DNA of 64,000 bases, taken from Curculioniphilus buchneri (GTDB taxonomy: Bacteria; Pseudomonadota; Gammaproteobacteria; Enterobacterales; Enterobacteriaceae). The stretch is taken from positions 992,001 through 1,056,000 of the forward strand of contig NZ_OZ193413.1 of the NCBI RefSeq assembly GCF_964275155.1, written 5' to 3'. Under the pieces are notes generated by a model, which saw only the letters and a program-made list of their open reading frames with translations, was not told the origin of the DNA and did not search any database. A program made the position numbers and the translations under genes. Positions 38,711 to 49,143 of the stretch are shown piece after piece; within the stretch, counting starts at the first letter, position 1, and each line of letters opens with the position of its first letter.

Positions 38711-39982
38711 TTAACTCAATGGATTTTTTGATTTTTTTATTATATGAACCTTGAGAAGTAAGGCGTCCATTGCTTACTCTTCTAGAATTATTTTCGTATA
38801 TTGTTCATTAATTTGTCATTTTTACTATAGTATTCGATTACTTTTTTTGGATTCTTATCCGACAAAAGAAATCTCTTTAACCATAGTACTAACATGAGTT
38901 TCATCCGATTTTAATTTATATTTTTGGATTACTGCATCTAAAACAATGCAATTTTAACACGACGTTTAGCTTTTTCTTCAAATAGTTTACTTGATAATTC
39001 CACAGTTGTTCTTTTACTATTATTAAATTATTAAACTGTTGTGTTTCACTTGTTTTGAGTATATTAATTTCGTTATTAATTAAAGATGTTGGTACAGAAA
39101 TTTCATTATTGTTTAGCAATGCATCGAAAATTTGATTTTTAACCTTGGTGCATATAATATCTTCCAATTCGCGTTCCGTATTTTTACGAATGTTCCTACG
39201 TAAGTGTGTAATAGATCCATTGACGATACTTAAAACGTTTGATATAGATTAAATCTATTACTGGAAGAATACATTATTCAATGTTATTTAATAGAATAAA
39301 AAAATTAATAGTTTAATCCCTTGAATGTTTTACCAAATAATTATTTGGATGCATAACATTAATATCGAAGTTTTCACCAAATTTATATCCTATAATACTT
39401 CTTTTAAAATCAGCAATCATGCGACCTTATCCTGTAATTAGTAGATAATCAATGGTTTTCGTTCCATCGAAAGTCTTGGTAAAATCAATAGTTACGCGAT
39501 CGTTTAACATCAGCAAGGTCGGTTATTTGTTTCCAAGTGACTTATGCTTTAACAAGTTTTTTAGTACCCGATCAATATCAGTATCATTTATTTTTACTAA
39601 CGGTTTTTCAATTGTCATGTTCTCTACAATCCAATAATTTTATTTCTAGATATATTTTCGAAGTCTACTAAATACTTTAAATCTTCATCCATTTTATATT
39701 TTTATGGTATATAATTTAGTGTGCCAACAAGATTAATTTCTTTTTGAAACACAGTCGTAATAAAATTACTCTGCATGAGATTCCGTAAGATATTTTGACA
39801 GATTAAAGAATCATAGTGTTGAGCTATGATGTTTATAGGAATGTTTTCTCGACGAAATCCGTCAATATGAATTCTTTAGCAATATTTTCTAATTTTTTCA
39901 TTTCTTGTTTAATTATTACGGCAGAAATGGTAAGTTTCACACGTCGTACCAAATCTTTAGTAACTTTAATATAAACTTTCAT
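38711..39982 (-). pseudogene. tig: relic of tig (trigger factor)
   Basis: Trigger factor is the ribosome-bound chaperone and prolyl isomerase. The whole gene length can be traced on the minus strand, directly upstream of clpP as in E. coli, but in changing frames. It starts at ATG 39982 (MKVYIKVTKDLVRRVKLTIS, cf. E. coli MQVSVETTQGLGRRVTITI), then INIIAQHYDSLICQNILRNL after a frameshift. The PPIase region follows with IEKPLVKINDTDIDRVLKNL, DRVTIDFTKTFDG and GRMIADFKRSIIGYKFGENF. An 83-codon open remnant of the C-domain at 38916-39167 has LINNEINILKTSETQQF (LIDSEIDVLRRQAAQRF). The end is ILEE-stop-AMDALLLK (LEEQAVEAVLAK). Several frameshifts and in-frame stops rule out a normal product. Confidence 0.92.
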
Positions 39983-42176
39983 TCTACTACCTCGAAATGT
40001 TAAAGTATTTTTTTTAATTTTAAGAAACCTTAAAATATAGATTTGGGGACTAAGTATTTTACCATATTAATGGTGTTTAGTGCGTAATTTATAAAATAAA
40101 ACCAATTATCCTAGTATGCACTAGTCATTCGAATATGTTCAAACATATAAAGAAAAATTATAATTATAAGGGATTGGTGAAACTAAACAGTACATAAAAT
40201 CAAAATTTATTTGTCTAAATAAGTCAAAATCAAAAAAATAAATATTTATTTTTGACAAAGCTTTTCAACAAAATATATTATCTTTTTTGAAACATTAATC
40301 CAATATCTGTTATCAGATCATGCGGATGATATGTAAAAATATTATAAATTATCATCTAATCTTTCATTAGATGTGTTACATGTAGTATAATGCATGTATT
40401 GAACAAATTCGTATTTTGTGTATGCTATATATTTTTAGAAAGCTAATTTAAAATAAATACATCATTAAAATAATGATTCATTAGTATTGACTTGAAATGA
40501 ATTGTAAAATTTACTATAGTTGATCGATTTCCGTTTTTTTACAGATCATAATAGACCGGATTAATTTTTAATATAAGTTGTCTCATTCCTCGCAATAATA
40601 TATCTCCATATCTTTCGTTACACGTTACTAAAAAATGATTTTTTTAGTAGTATGTAGAATTCTAACTAAAATTTATTGGTTTATAATTTATCAATTAATA
40701 ATATTTTGTGAATAATTTTTACCAGATTGAATTTTTATTCAAAGATTTACTGTATAAATAAAATGAAGGTTCTATCAAACGCTATCGATAAACTATTTTA
40801 GTTTATTAAACTTTGTATCCTTTTTTCATACAAGCATGTTTTGTTGATCAATAAATTTAGTTAAATATATTCCTCTAATTTTAAATTTACTGTTTTTGAA
40901 AATATTTCATTCATTTCGCATTGGAAACTGAAAAATATAATTAATCCACTCAGTACTGCATATAGTGGTGTCATTAGCATGATAAACATATCATATAAAA
41001 TGAATCCAATTTAAGATTGTTGATGGCAATGTCATTCCATTAACTCTGAGTCACAACATCGTGACAACAATAAGTAGATATTCATTTTAACAGACTATAT
41101 TATCTGTAAATAAGTCTCAGTAAGAAATTAGAAATTATCTTTTTGTCTATAAATAACAATAACCGTATTACTGCATATATATCTATGATACTAGAACATA
41201 ATAAAAAAAAGAATGAAAATATAGTATTGGAATAAAATAGAGGATATAATTAAGTATACTTGTTTATTAAACTAATATTATTCACGTGTAGCATTAACTT
41301 AATTGCGTTCTGGTTAGCTGATTTAGATTTGATAAGTCTGTCATAATCTTTAGCGAGATACACATCTTGTTTATTTTATGCTATATAGATAGAGGAAATG
41401 AGATACGTTTCTTTGTTAAATTAATAATATTTTCATAATGGAACTACTTATAACTAACAATTTCAATCATTTTTTTATATACAGACTAATCAAAAAAATT
41501 TTTCGATTGTTTTTATGAAAACTTGCACAAAATAAAATTTTGTCTATTTAATTTTATTTTTCGTAAAATTTGCAATAGAACGCAAAATTTTTATCACACA
41601 TTACGTGTTCGAGAATATACACAAGAAAACATTATAGATAACTTGTTCTTTAACAAAACAGCATACTAGCTAGATCAACAAAAGATCTGGCAAGGCAAAG
41701 TCTAAATTTATAGATATATTATATAATGTGCACGATTTATTATTGATAATAGACAATATATAAAATATATCATGCTAATGATTCTAATGATTAGGTGTAT
41801 TTAAAAATAAAGCAATATAAAAAAAGCATCAGCTATATACCAACATCACATTTCTATCTTGTAATCTTATATACGTATTCTTCTATAAAAACTAAAAAAT
41901 GTATAATTTCATATGTACTAAAATTGCGTTATTTAAACTTTTTTTCTTAACATTATAAGTAAAATGAAATAGCAAAAATGTAATTATAAGTTGGTTTTTT
42001 TAAGATTTACTACAAGGTAGTACGTAATACACTATACATCTCTAAATTACCAATTCAAAGTTTTAAAATAAAAATATATGCCCTGTAACAGAGAATTGTG
42101 AATATGATGATGCGTGTAACATCATCTTCCTCATTTCTGTAATAGATTAAAACTGTTCGCTTAAAAAATTTATATT
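39983..42176. other. 2.2-kb AT-rich stretch between tig relic and yajG
   Basis: No intact gene. In E. coli bolA lies here on the same strand as tig. A short minus-strand segment at about 40540-40640 resembles its middle part (see separate entry). Nothing else is recognisable, and the yajG promoter cannot be picked out reliably. Confidence 0.5.
40530..40645 (-). pseudogene. bolA: possible relic of bolA
   Basis: The minus strand reads NHFLVTCNERYGDILLRGMR then QLI in one frame for about 33 codons. This resembles the E. coli BolA core [20 protein letters not shown] then HRMI if one or two gaps are allowed. The location (upstream of tig) and strand are exactly those of bolA in E. coli. Flanking parts cannot be aligned and contain stops. 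BolA is a stress morphogen that works with monothiol glutaredoxins. The assignment rests mainly on synteny. Confidence 0.38.
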
Positions 42177-42758
42177 ATGTTTAAAAAATTACTAATTCTA
42201 CTATTAATTCTAATGTTACTCTCTAGCTGTGTAGTGTCTAGAATTAATACACTCGATATTATTCCCAATATCCACTTACCGCAGTGTGCTACTTCAGCAT
42301 TAGGCATTATGGTGAGCATCAATAGTGCCGATCAACGTTCAGAGAAAATATTAGCCAAATTGAACCGTGGTGGACAATGCATCGCATTAATGCCATCACG
42401 CGATGTGCGATTTTTATTACAAGAAATATTTGAAAAACAAATGTTAGCTCGTGGTTATACAGTTGGACCAAATGGTCCCATAAATTTGAATATCGTGATA
42501 CATAAATTTTACTCTGATGTCAGAGAAGGAAATTTTTCTCACAGTATCACGACCTATGCAGATATTGCTATCATTGTGCAAGCGGATAATGGTCATAGAA
42601 AAATAAAACATTTCCAATCTTGTCATAACGTGAAAGGAGTATTTTATGCAACTAATAATAAAATTGCATGCGCCATGAGCGCCATTTTAAATTATGTTTT
42701 CAATGAAATATCTAATGATAGAAGTATCAGTGATTTTATCAAGCAAAATGCGTACTAA
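42177..42758 (+). CDS. yajG: YajG-family lipoprotein
   Basis: Outer-membrane-type lipoprotein of unknown role. It has 193 residues (E. coli 192). The start MFKKLLILLLILMLLSSC is a type II signal peptide with the lipobox LSSC (Cys at residue 17). The mature part is clearly YajG: VSINSADQRSEKILAKLNR, SRDVRFLLQEIFEKQMLARG, YTVGPNGPINLNIVI, YADIAIIVQADNG and the terminal FIKQNAY. It lies divergent from the tig side and in front of the place where ampG stands in E. coli. ampG itself is not recognisable here. Confidence 0.93.
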   Translation: MFKKLLILLLILMLLSSCVVSRINTLDIIPNIHLPQCATSALGIMVSINSADQRSEKILAKLNRGGQCIALMPSRDVRFLLQEIFEKQMLARGYTVGPNGPINLNIVIHKFYSDVREGNFSHSITTYADIAIIVQADNGHRKIKHFQSCHNVKGVFYATNNKIACAMSAILNYVFNEISNDRSISDFIKQNAY

Positions 42759-44255
42759 CCTATTTGATTCTGATCATCCGGTATGAAATTCAGATAATAT
42801 TACAACACAAAATCAGAAGTCGTTACCATACCTGACTGAACATAATTAGTACATCGTGCGTTTATATTATGTATCAGTGTCAATTAAAATATCATTTATT
42901 AAAATATATAAGAGAAGAGCAATATAAATAAAATTTAAAAGAGGTGGTATCAGCAGATACAAAAGAATACAATATTTAGCTTCACTTGAGTATATTAATA
43001 GATTGTATTGTAACTTATACGTCATTTAAATTACTCGGCACATAAACAGTTTTAACACAATTAGACCATTGTTGTAGTTTATTTATGTTAAAAAATAATT
43101 ATTTTATTTTTTTATATTTAGATTTTCAAATAAAATTTGAAAAGACTTTACTACTTATTTAACAAAATTCTAACAATTATAAGAAGAGTACATTGCTATT
43201 TTATTTTTAAATAAAATTTAGAAAATATTATTAGAATAATATATATGCGTATTAGTAATATTTAGTAATTTTTAAAATCTAAGACCTAATTAATATAATA
43301 TTGAATTAGTATAAATGTTATTTTTTTACATCCTATTTAAGTTGTTGTAATCTTAATGCAATGTCAATTAAATAAATTTAAGATTTATATGTAATTTAAT
43401 ATCTTTTTTATAATATTTATCTTATGTCTTTTATGAGGACTGTTTATTATGCACGAGATGGCAATTTTCTTAATTTTTCAATATTGTTTTCATTACTCAT
43501 ACATTTCCGTATTAGCACATCTTTATCTTATTTAGCTTATTAAATTTTAACAAATTTTGACACTAATCTTCAATGATTCAAAGTTCATATTTGCTTGCTT
43601 TAAATATTAAATTTAACGTTAATATTAAATGTTAAAATCCAACATTTAATTTTATCTTTTTTCAAAAAATTAATCTTACTATCTAAACTCCAGAAAAAAT
43701 CATATTTTATAAACATAATGATATTTATATCTCTCGTTATATTCAATTGGAATGTATTATGAATTTATACATATTTATTATTCATTTACTAATAAATTTG
43801 GTATGGAAATACGAATCTCCGTACAGAGATAATTAGTTTTTAAAGTAAAAAACATGACACGATTAAATAATAGTTTATTATTCAAACAATAATGATATTA
43901 AAAAGACTTATTTAAATAATTAACTATAAAATCATTACATGATAAGCCATAAACATGGCTGTAATTTATTGGCTAGTTATATTTTCAATAGGCAATTTTA
44001 ACAATCAAATTCAACATTAAAATAATGTCGATAAATTTAGTACATTCTTTATCTAAAAATATTAACTATGTAGTCAATTATTTTCTTTAAGTAATTATTT
44101 AATTGCTTGATATCTATCAAAAAACAATTTACGTATAAAAGATACATTCACTAATTAATAAGACAAACATATTATTTATAATTTGCAATTTTCATATAAA
44201 ATGTCTATATATGTAAGGATACAAAATCCTTTAATATATTTGTTGAGGTTTCGCA
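42759..44255. other. 1.5-kb AT-rich stretch where ampG would be expected
   Basis: The interval has about the length of ampG (muropeptide permease), which lies between yajG and cyoA in E. coli, but I cannot trace any AmpG segment with confidence. It is probably a nearly erased gene. The end of the interval carries a candidate cyo promoter. Confidence 0.45.
44183..44211 (+). promoter_or_regulatory. candidate promoter of cyoABCDE
   Basis: TTGCAA (44183-44188) and TATATA (44206-44211) are 17 bases apart, about 45 bases before the cyoA start. This is a reasonable sigma-70 fit, but AT-rich surroundings make chance matches likely. No clear ArcA or Fnr site was seen. Confidence 0.35.
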
Positions 44256-45113
44256 ATGAGACTCAAAAAATACACTAATAAAAGTTTAAAAATATTATTA
44301 TTATTGACTGTGATGTCACTTAGTGCTTGCAATAATATGGTATTATTGGATCCTAAAGGGCAAATTGGACTAGAACAACGTTCATTAATATTAATTGCTC
44401 TTGGACTTATGTTAATTGTAGTAGTACCTGCTATTACTATGGCTTTGATATTTACGATCAAATATCGTGAATCCAATACTAAAGCAGCATATAGACCTAA
44501 TTGGTCCCAGTCTCATTTACTAGAATGGATAGTATGGACCATTCCGATAATTATCATTATTATCTTAGCTATTTTAACTTGGAAATCAACCCACGACTTA
44601 GATCCCAGTAAGCCAATCGTTTCAAATTTTAAAAACATTAACATTGAGGTCATTGCCCTTGATTGGAAATGGCTTTTTATTTATCCTGAACAGGGTATTG
44701 CTACAATAAATGAAATTGTTTTTCCAAAAGGTATTCCAGTAAAATTTAAAATTACTTCTAATTCGGTGATGAATGCTTTTTTTATTCCTCAATTAGGTAG
44801 TCAGGTCTATGCTATGGCCGGCATGAATTCCACGCTTCATCTTATAGCTAATCAATCGGGAAAATATAAAGGTTTTTCATCGAACTTTAGTGGGCATGGT
44901 TTCTCTGGTATGAAATTTACTGCTATAGCCGTACAAGATCAGGCTATGTTTGATACATGGATCAAAAAAGTTAAGACCTCTCCAAATACGTTAGATACCA
45001 TGGAAGATTATGAGAAATTAACAGTACCAAGCGAATGTCATGTAATTGAATATTTTTCCAATGTTAAATCTGGACTTTTCAAAACAGTGATTGAACGATT
45101 CATGAATAAATGA
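44256..45113 (+). CDS. cyoA: cytochrome bo3 ubiquinol oxidase subunit II
   Basis: Membrane-anchored subunit II of the proton-pumping ubiquinol oxidase. It has 285 residues (E. coli 315). A lipoprotein signal with lipobox LSAC lies near residue 25, followed by LDPKGQIGLEQRSLIL, two membrane helices (about 45-65 and 88-108), and the periplasmic cupredoxin-like domain with IEVIALDWKWLFIYPEQGIAT, NSVMNAFFIPQLGSQVYAM and GFSGMKF. As in other quinol oxidases the CuA ligands are absent. The His/Met-rich C-terminal tail of E. coli is missing. GAGG precedes the ATG by nine bases. First gene of a complete cyoABCDE operon. Confidence 0.96.
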   Translation: MRLKKYTNKSLKILLLLTVMSLSACNNMVLLDPKGQIGLEQRSLILIALGLMLIVVVPAITMALIFTIKYRESNTKAAYRPNWSQSHLLEWIVWTIPIIIIIILAILTWKSTHDLDPSKPIVSNFKNINIEVIALDWKWLFIYPEQGIATINEIVFPKGIPVKFKITSNSVMNAFFIPQLGSQVYAMAGMNSTLHLIANQSGKYKGFSSNFSGHGFSGMKFTAIAVQDQAMFDTWIKKVKTSPNTLDTMEDYEKLTVPSECHVIEYFSNVKSGLFKTVIERFMNK

Positions 45114-45202
45114 AAATGTAATGGTAATTTGAAAAATTAATAGCTAATAAAATAATGATGAACATGAATATGTATTCATGCATAGATGCCGAGGAATGAA
45201 TA

Positions 45203-47191
45203 ATGCTTGGAAAGTTAACGCTTAATGCTATTCCGTATCATGAACCAATCATTATGATAACCTTGGTTTTCATTATGTTGATTGGTTTAGGATTGATAAC
45301 TACTATCACTTATTTCAATAAATGGCAATATCTTTGGCATGAATGGTTTACATCAGTAGATCATAAGAAGATTGGTATAATGTATATTATAGTATCTTTT
45401 GTAATGTTGCTTCGTGGATTTGCCGATGCTATCATGATGCGTTTTCATCAAGTCTTATCGTCCGCTAATGAAGTTGGTTTTTTACCGCCACATCATTACG
45501 ATCAAGTAGTAACCGCTCACGGCGTTATTATGATTATTTTTATGGCAATGCCATTCGTGATCGGTTTGATGAATTTAGCAGTACCTTTGCAAATTGGCGC
45601 GCGTGATGTTGCATTTCCTTTTCTAAATTCTTTGAGTTTTTGGTTGTTCATGGTTGGTGTTATTCTTATTAACCTTTCTCTTGGATTAGGAGAATTTGCT
45701 CAGACAGGATGGGCAGCTTATCCGCCTTTATCAGAAAAAGAATATAGTCCTGGTGTTGGAGTTGATTATTGGATTTGGAGTATTCAAGTAGCTGGTGTTG
45801 GTACAACTTTAACCGGAGTAAATTTTTTAGCCACCATTTTACATATGCGAGCACCAGGTATGAAGATGATGTCGATGCCAGTTTTTACTTGGACGGCATT
45901 ATGTACTAACGTGTTAATCATCGCTGCATTTCCAATTCTTACTGTTACCATTACGCTGTTAACTTTAGATCGTTATTTAGGAACTCATTTTTTTACCAAT
46001 GAAATGGGTGGTAATGTGATGATGTATGTAAATTTATTTTGGGCTTGGGGGCATCCAGAAGTATACATTTTAGTACTACCAGTATTTGGTGTTTTTTCTG
46101 AAGTGGTTGCTACGTTTTCAAGAAAATCTTTATTTGGTTATACATCCTTGGTATGGGCAACCATCTCTATTACAATATTATCATTCTGTGTTTGGCTGCA
46201 CCATTTTTTTACCATGGGATCGGGCGCTAACGTTAATGCTTTTTTTGGCATCATGACGATGATTATTGCCATTCCAACCGGAGTTAAAATATTTAACTGG
46301 TTATTTACGATTTATCGAGGACGAGTAGTATTACACTCTACAATGTTATGGACTGTAGGTTTTATTATTACCTTTTCTATAGGTGGAATGACTGGAGTAT
46401 TATTAGCATTGCCTGGTGCCGATTTTGTTCTGCATAACAGTTTATTTTTGATAGCTCATTTTCATAATGTTATTATCGGTGGTGTAGTATTTGGATGTTT
46501 TGCTGGTATGACTTATTGGTTTCCAAAAGCATGTGGATTTATCTTAAACGAATCTTGGGGAAAACGTGCATTTTGGTTTTGGATTATTGGTTTTTATGTA
46601 GCCTTCATGCCATTGTATTGCCTAGGTTTTATGGGTATGACTCGTCGTTTAAGCCAGCAAATTGATTCAATATTTCATCCGCCACTAATGATAGCTTCGA
46701 TAGGGGTAATATTGATTGCATTAGGTATTTTATGTCAAATTATACAACTTATAGTCAGCTTATACGATCGTAATCGTGATCTTACAGGTGATCCATGGAA
46801 TGGTAGGACTTTAGAATGGATGACTACTTCCCCTCCACCAATATATAATTTTGCTGTTATTCCAGAAGTAAATAATCATCGCGATATATTTTGGCGGATG
46901 AAAGAACAAGGTATTGCTTATCATAGACCTCTAGTCTATCAACCTATTCATATTCCGAACAATACTAGTACTGGCGTGATAATTTCGGCATTCAGCTTGG
47001 TATTTAGTTTTTCTATGATTTGGTATATTTGGTGGTTGGCTATTATTGGACTTGTCGGTATCATAGCTTCCTTAATAGTACATAGTTTTAAAGAAAAAAA
47101 AGACTGTTATGTACCGATAAAAACCATTGAGCATATTGAGAATAAACATATTGCACAAATTAGCCAAATGGACGTAAACAATGTCCACTAA
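45203..47191 (+). CDS. cyoB: cytochrome bo3 ubiquinol oxidase subunit I
   Basis: Catalytic heme-copper subunit with low-spin heme b, heme o3 and CuB. It has 662 residues (E. coli 663), with 14-15 membrane helices. Heme and copper ligands are visible: TAHGVIMI (His106), WGHPEVYI (His284 and the cross-linked Tyr288), WLHHFFTMG (His333/334) and AHFHNVIIGG (His419/421). The quinone-site region RGFADAIMMR with Asp75 and Arg-type residues is kept. GAGG precedes the ATG. The 3' end overlaps cyoC by 11 bases. Retention implies life in an oxygenated host tissue. Confidence 0.97.
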   Translation: MLGKLTLNAIPYHEPIIMITLVFIMLIGLGLITTITYFNKWQYLWHEWFTSVDHKKIGIMYIIVSFVMLLRGFADAIMMRFHQVLSSANEVGFLPPHHYDQVVTAHGVIMIIFMAMPFVIGLMNLAVPLQIGARDVAFPFLNSLSFWLFMVGVILINLSLGLGEFAQTGWAAYPPLSEKEYSPGVGVDYWIWSIQVAGVGTTLTGVNFLATILHMRAPGMKMMSMPVFTWTALCTNVLIIAAFPILTVTITLLTLDRYLGTHFFTNEMGGNVMMYVNLFWAWGHPEVYILVLPVFGVFSEVVATFSRKSLFGYTSLVWATISITILSFCVWLHHFFTMGSGANVNAFFGIMTMIIAIPTGVKIFNWLFTIYRGRVVLHSTMLWTVGFIITFSIGGMTGVLLALPGADFVLHNSLFLIAHFHNVIIGGVVFGCFAGMTYWFPKACGFILNESWGKRAFWFWIIGFYVAFMPLYCLGFMGMTRRLSQQIDSIFHPPLMIASIGVILIALGILCQIIQLIVSLYDRNRDLTGDPWNGRTLEWMTTSPPPIYNFAVIPEVNNHRDIFWRMKEQGIAYHRPLVYQPIHIPNNTSTGVIISAFSLVFSFSMIWYIWWLAIIGLVGIIASLIVHSFKEKKDCYVPIKTIEHIENKHIAQISQMDVNNVH

Positions 47192-47807
47192 TAAAATATT
47201 CGAAAATCATCTAAATATTATTCATACTGATACTGAACACAAACATCAACATTCAGAATCTATCAGAGTTTTTGGATTTTGGATTTATTTAATGAGCGAC
47301 TGTATTTTATTTGCCGCCCTATTTTCTACCTATGCTGTATTAAGTAATGGTATAGCAGATGGACCAACAGGAAAAGAAATATTTAAACTTCCATTTATAT
47401 TGATTGAAACTTTTTTTCTATTGTTCAGTAGTATTACATATAGTTTAGCAACATTAGCTATGAATCAAGCTAAACTAAATCAAGTTAATGCTTGGTTAAG
47501 TTTGACATTCTTATTTGGTTTAATTTTTGTGTGCATGGAGCTATATGAGTTTCAGTATTTAATTGTTGAAGGATATGGTCCAGATCGTAGTGCTTTTTTA
47601 TCCGGATTTTTTACAATTTTAGGCACTCATGGTCTTCATGTAGCATGTGGTCTCATTTGGATTTTGGTAATGATAATTCAATTATTCTATCACGGTTTAA
47701 CCATAATGAATCAAACTCGTCTGCGATGCTTGGGTTTATTTTGGCATTTTTTAGATGTAGTATGGATTTGTTTATTCACTATCGTATACTTGATTGGATT
47801 TCTATAA
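47181..47807 (+). CDS. cyoC: cytochrome bo3 ubiquinol oxidase subunit III
   Basis: Integral subunit III, which stabilises subunit I. It has 208 residues (E. coli 204) and five membrane helices. It has GFWIYLMSDCILFAALFSTYAVL, SSITYSLATLAM, GTHGLHVACGLIWI and FWHFLDVVWICLFTIVYL, all family blocks. The N-terminal His-rich stretch HTDTEHKHQH is also seen in relatives. It overlaps cyoB by 11 bases, and its TAA shares a base with the cyoD ATG. Confidence 0.96.
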   Translation: MSTNKIFENHLNIIHTDTEHKHQHSESIRVFGFWIYLMSDCILFAALFSTYAVLSNGIADGPTGKEIFKLPFILIETFFLLFSSITYSLATLAMNQAKLNQVNAWLSLTFLFGLIFVCMELYEFQYLIVEGYGPDRSAFLSGFFTILGTHGLHVACGLIWILVMIIQLFYHGLTIMNQTRLRCLGLFWHFLDVVWICLFTIVYLIGFL

Positions 47808-48145
47808 TGAATCATACATCTATAACGCAAACTGGTGTTAGTCGACACCACAGTCAAAGATCTTATCTAATAGGTTTTATTTTTTCTATTATTCTCACAA
47901 TTATTCCCTTTTTCTTAGTGATACAACAAAGTACCATAAACCACAAGATTCTTGTTGTCATTTTAGTGGTGTGTGCAACAATACAGATTTTGGTACATCT
48001 CACTTATTTTTTGCATCTCGATACATCATTTCAACAAAACTGGGACCTTATGGCTTTTTTATTTACGGTCCTAATCGTACTAATATTGGTTATCGGTTCC
48101 TTATGGATTATGTGGCATCTCCACATTAATCTCATGAGCTGCTAA
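47807..48145 (+). CDS. cyoD: cytochrome bo3 ubiquinol oxidase subunit IV
   Basis: Small subunit IV that assists CuB-site assembly. From ATG 47807, overlapping the cyoC stop (TAATG), it has 112 residues (E. coli 109). Three membrane helices are visible: YLIGFIFSIILTIIPFFLVI, a central one with VHLTYFLHLD, and FTVLIVLILVIGSLWIMWHL. The longer frame that begins inside cyoC (47645) is not used, because its extra 54 residues have no counterpart. Confidence 0.93.
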   Translation: MNHTSITQTGVSRHHSQRSYLIGFIFSIILTIIPFFLVIQQSTINHKILVVILVVCATIQILVHLTYFLHLDTSFQQNWDLMAFLFTVLIVLILVIGSLWIMWHLHINLMSC

Positions 48146-48152
48146 AAAACAT

Positions 48153-49052
48153 ATGACAATAATGATTATGAAATATCTACAAGTAATGAAACCAGGTATT
48201 ATTTTTGGCAATTTAATTTCTGTCACAGGAGGTTTTTTACTAGCCTCTAAGGGTCAAATTCATTATGATTTATTTTTTAATACATTGGCTAGTGTAACGT
48301 TAATTGTTGCCTCATCTTGTATATTCAATAACTATATTGATCGTGATATTGACCAAAAAATGCACAGAACAAAAAATAGAGCGTTAGTAAAGGGATTAGT
48401 TTCTCCAAAAGAAAGTCTAATTTATGCTACAGTTCTAGGTATTTTTGGCTTTACATTATTATGTTTAGCACTTAACTATATATCTATATGGTTAGCAGTA
48501 ATTGGTTTTATCGTTTATGTCGGGATATATAGTCTATACATGAAACGAAAATCTATCTATAGTACTTTAATAGGAAGTATATCAGGTGCTGTACCGCCGG
48601 TTATTGGTTACTGTGCTGTCAGTAATCAATTTGATGCCGGTGCATTAATTTTATTTTTTATATTTAGCTTGTGGCAAATGCCACATTCTTATGCTATTGC
48701 TATTTTTCGTTTCGAAGATTATCAAATAGCATCGATTCCTATTTTACCAATAAGGCTAGGAATTTCTGTAACTAAGCACCATATTGTTTTATATATTACA
48801 GGATTTATGGTTGCAACGTTACTGTTGGTGCTGTACGGATATGTTGGATATAAATATTGCATTGTCGCTGTTACAATCAACATAATCTGGTTTAGCATGG
48901 CATTACAAGGTTATAAAACTTCTATTAATGATGTAATTTGGGCAAAAAAAATGTTCATTTTTTCAATTATCGCAATCACATCACTGAGCATCATGATGTC
49001 ATTAGACTTTGTGGTACCATATGTCAATAATCAACCTAGTTATATTTGCTAG
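48153..49052 (+). CDS. cyoE: protoheme IX farnesyltransferase (heme O synthase)
   Basis: UbiA-type prenyltransferase that makes heme O from heme B and farnesyl diphosphate for the bo3 oxidase. It has 299 residues (E. coli 296). It has KPGIIFGNLISVTGGFLLAS, the first Asp motif NNYIDRDIDQKMHRTKNR, YSLYMKRKSIYSTLIGSISG, and the second motif LWQMPHSYAIAIFRFEDY. About eight or nine membrane helices. ATGs at 48153, 48162 and 48168 are possible starts. Its prenyl donor would come from IspA, also encoded in this window. Confidence 0.96.
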   Translation: MTIMIMKYLQVMKPGIIFGNLISVTGGFLLASKGQIHYDLFFNTLASVTLIVASSCIFNNYIDRDIDQKMHRTKNRALVKGLVSPKESLIYATVLGIFGFTLLCLALNYISIWLAVIGFIVYVGIYSLYMKRKSIYSTLIGSISGAVPPVIGYCAVSNQFDAGALILFFIFSLWQMPHSYAIAIFRFEDYQIASIPILPIRLGISVTKHHIVLYITGFMVATLLLVLYGYVGYKYCIVAVTINIIWFSMALQGYKTSINDVIWAKKMFIFSIIAITSLSIMMSLDFVVPYVNNQPSYIC

Positions 49053-49112
49053 ATCCTTCAATGATACTGTTACCTTATTCACATAATAACTCACTACTGT
49101 ATAATAAATATT

Positions 49113-49142
49113 AAGGTTTAAAGAATAAAGGTTTAAAGAATA
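49113..49142 (+). repeat. perfect 15-bp tandem duplication covering the yajR ribosome site
   Basis: The unit AAGGTTTAAAGAATA occurs twice without a gap (49113-49127, 49128-49142), directly before the yajR ATG at 49144. Each copy supplies an AAGG; the proximal one is 12 bases from the ATG. The copies are identical, so the duplication is recent. The ancestral AAGG may have been the original ribosome site, now pushed 15 bases upstream. Confidence 0.9.
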
Positions 49143-49143
49143 A

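Noticed and set aside
39452..39637. Plus-strand open frame of 61 codons inside the tig relic
   Set aside because: It is antisense to recognisable Tig PPIase-domain sequence and shows no motifs of its own.
42759..44255. ampG pseudogene
   Set aside because: Length and synteny fit, but no segment could be aligned to AmpG by eye, so it is recorded only as an unreadable stretch.
47645..47806. 54-residue N-terminal extension of cyoD inside cyoC
   Set aside because: CyoD homologues start near the ATG at 47807, and the extension is an out-of-frame reading of cyoC.
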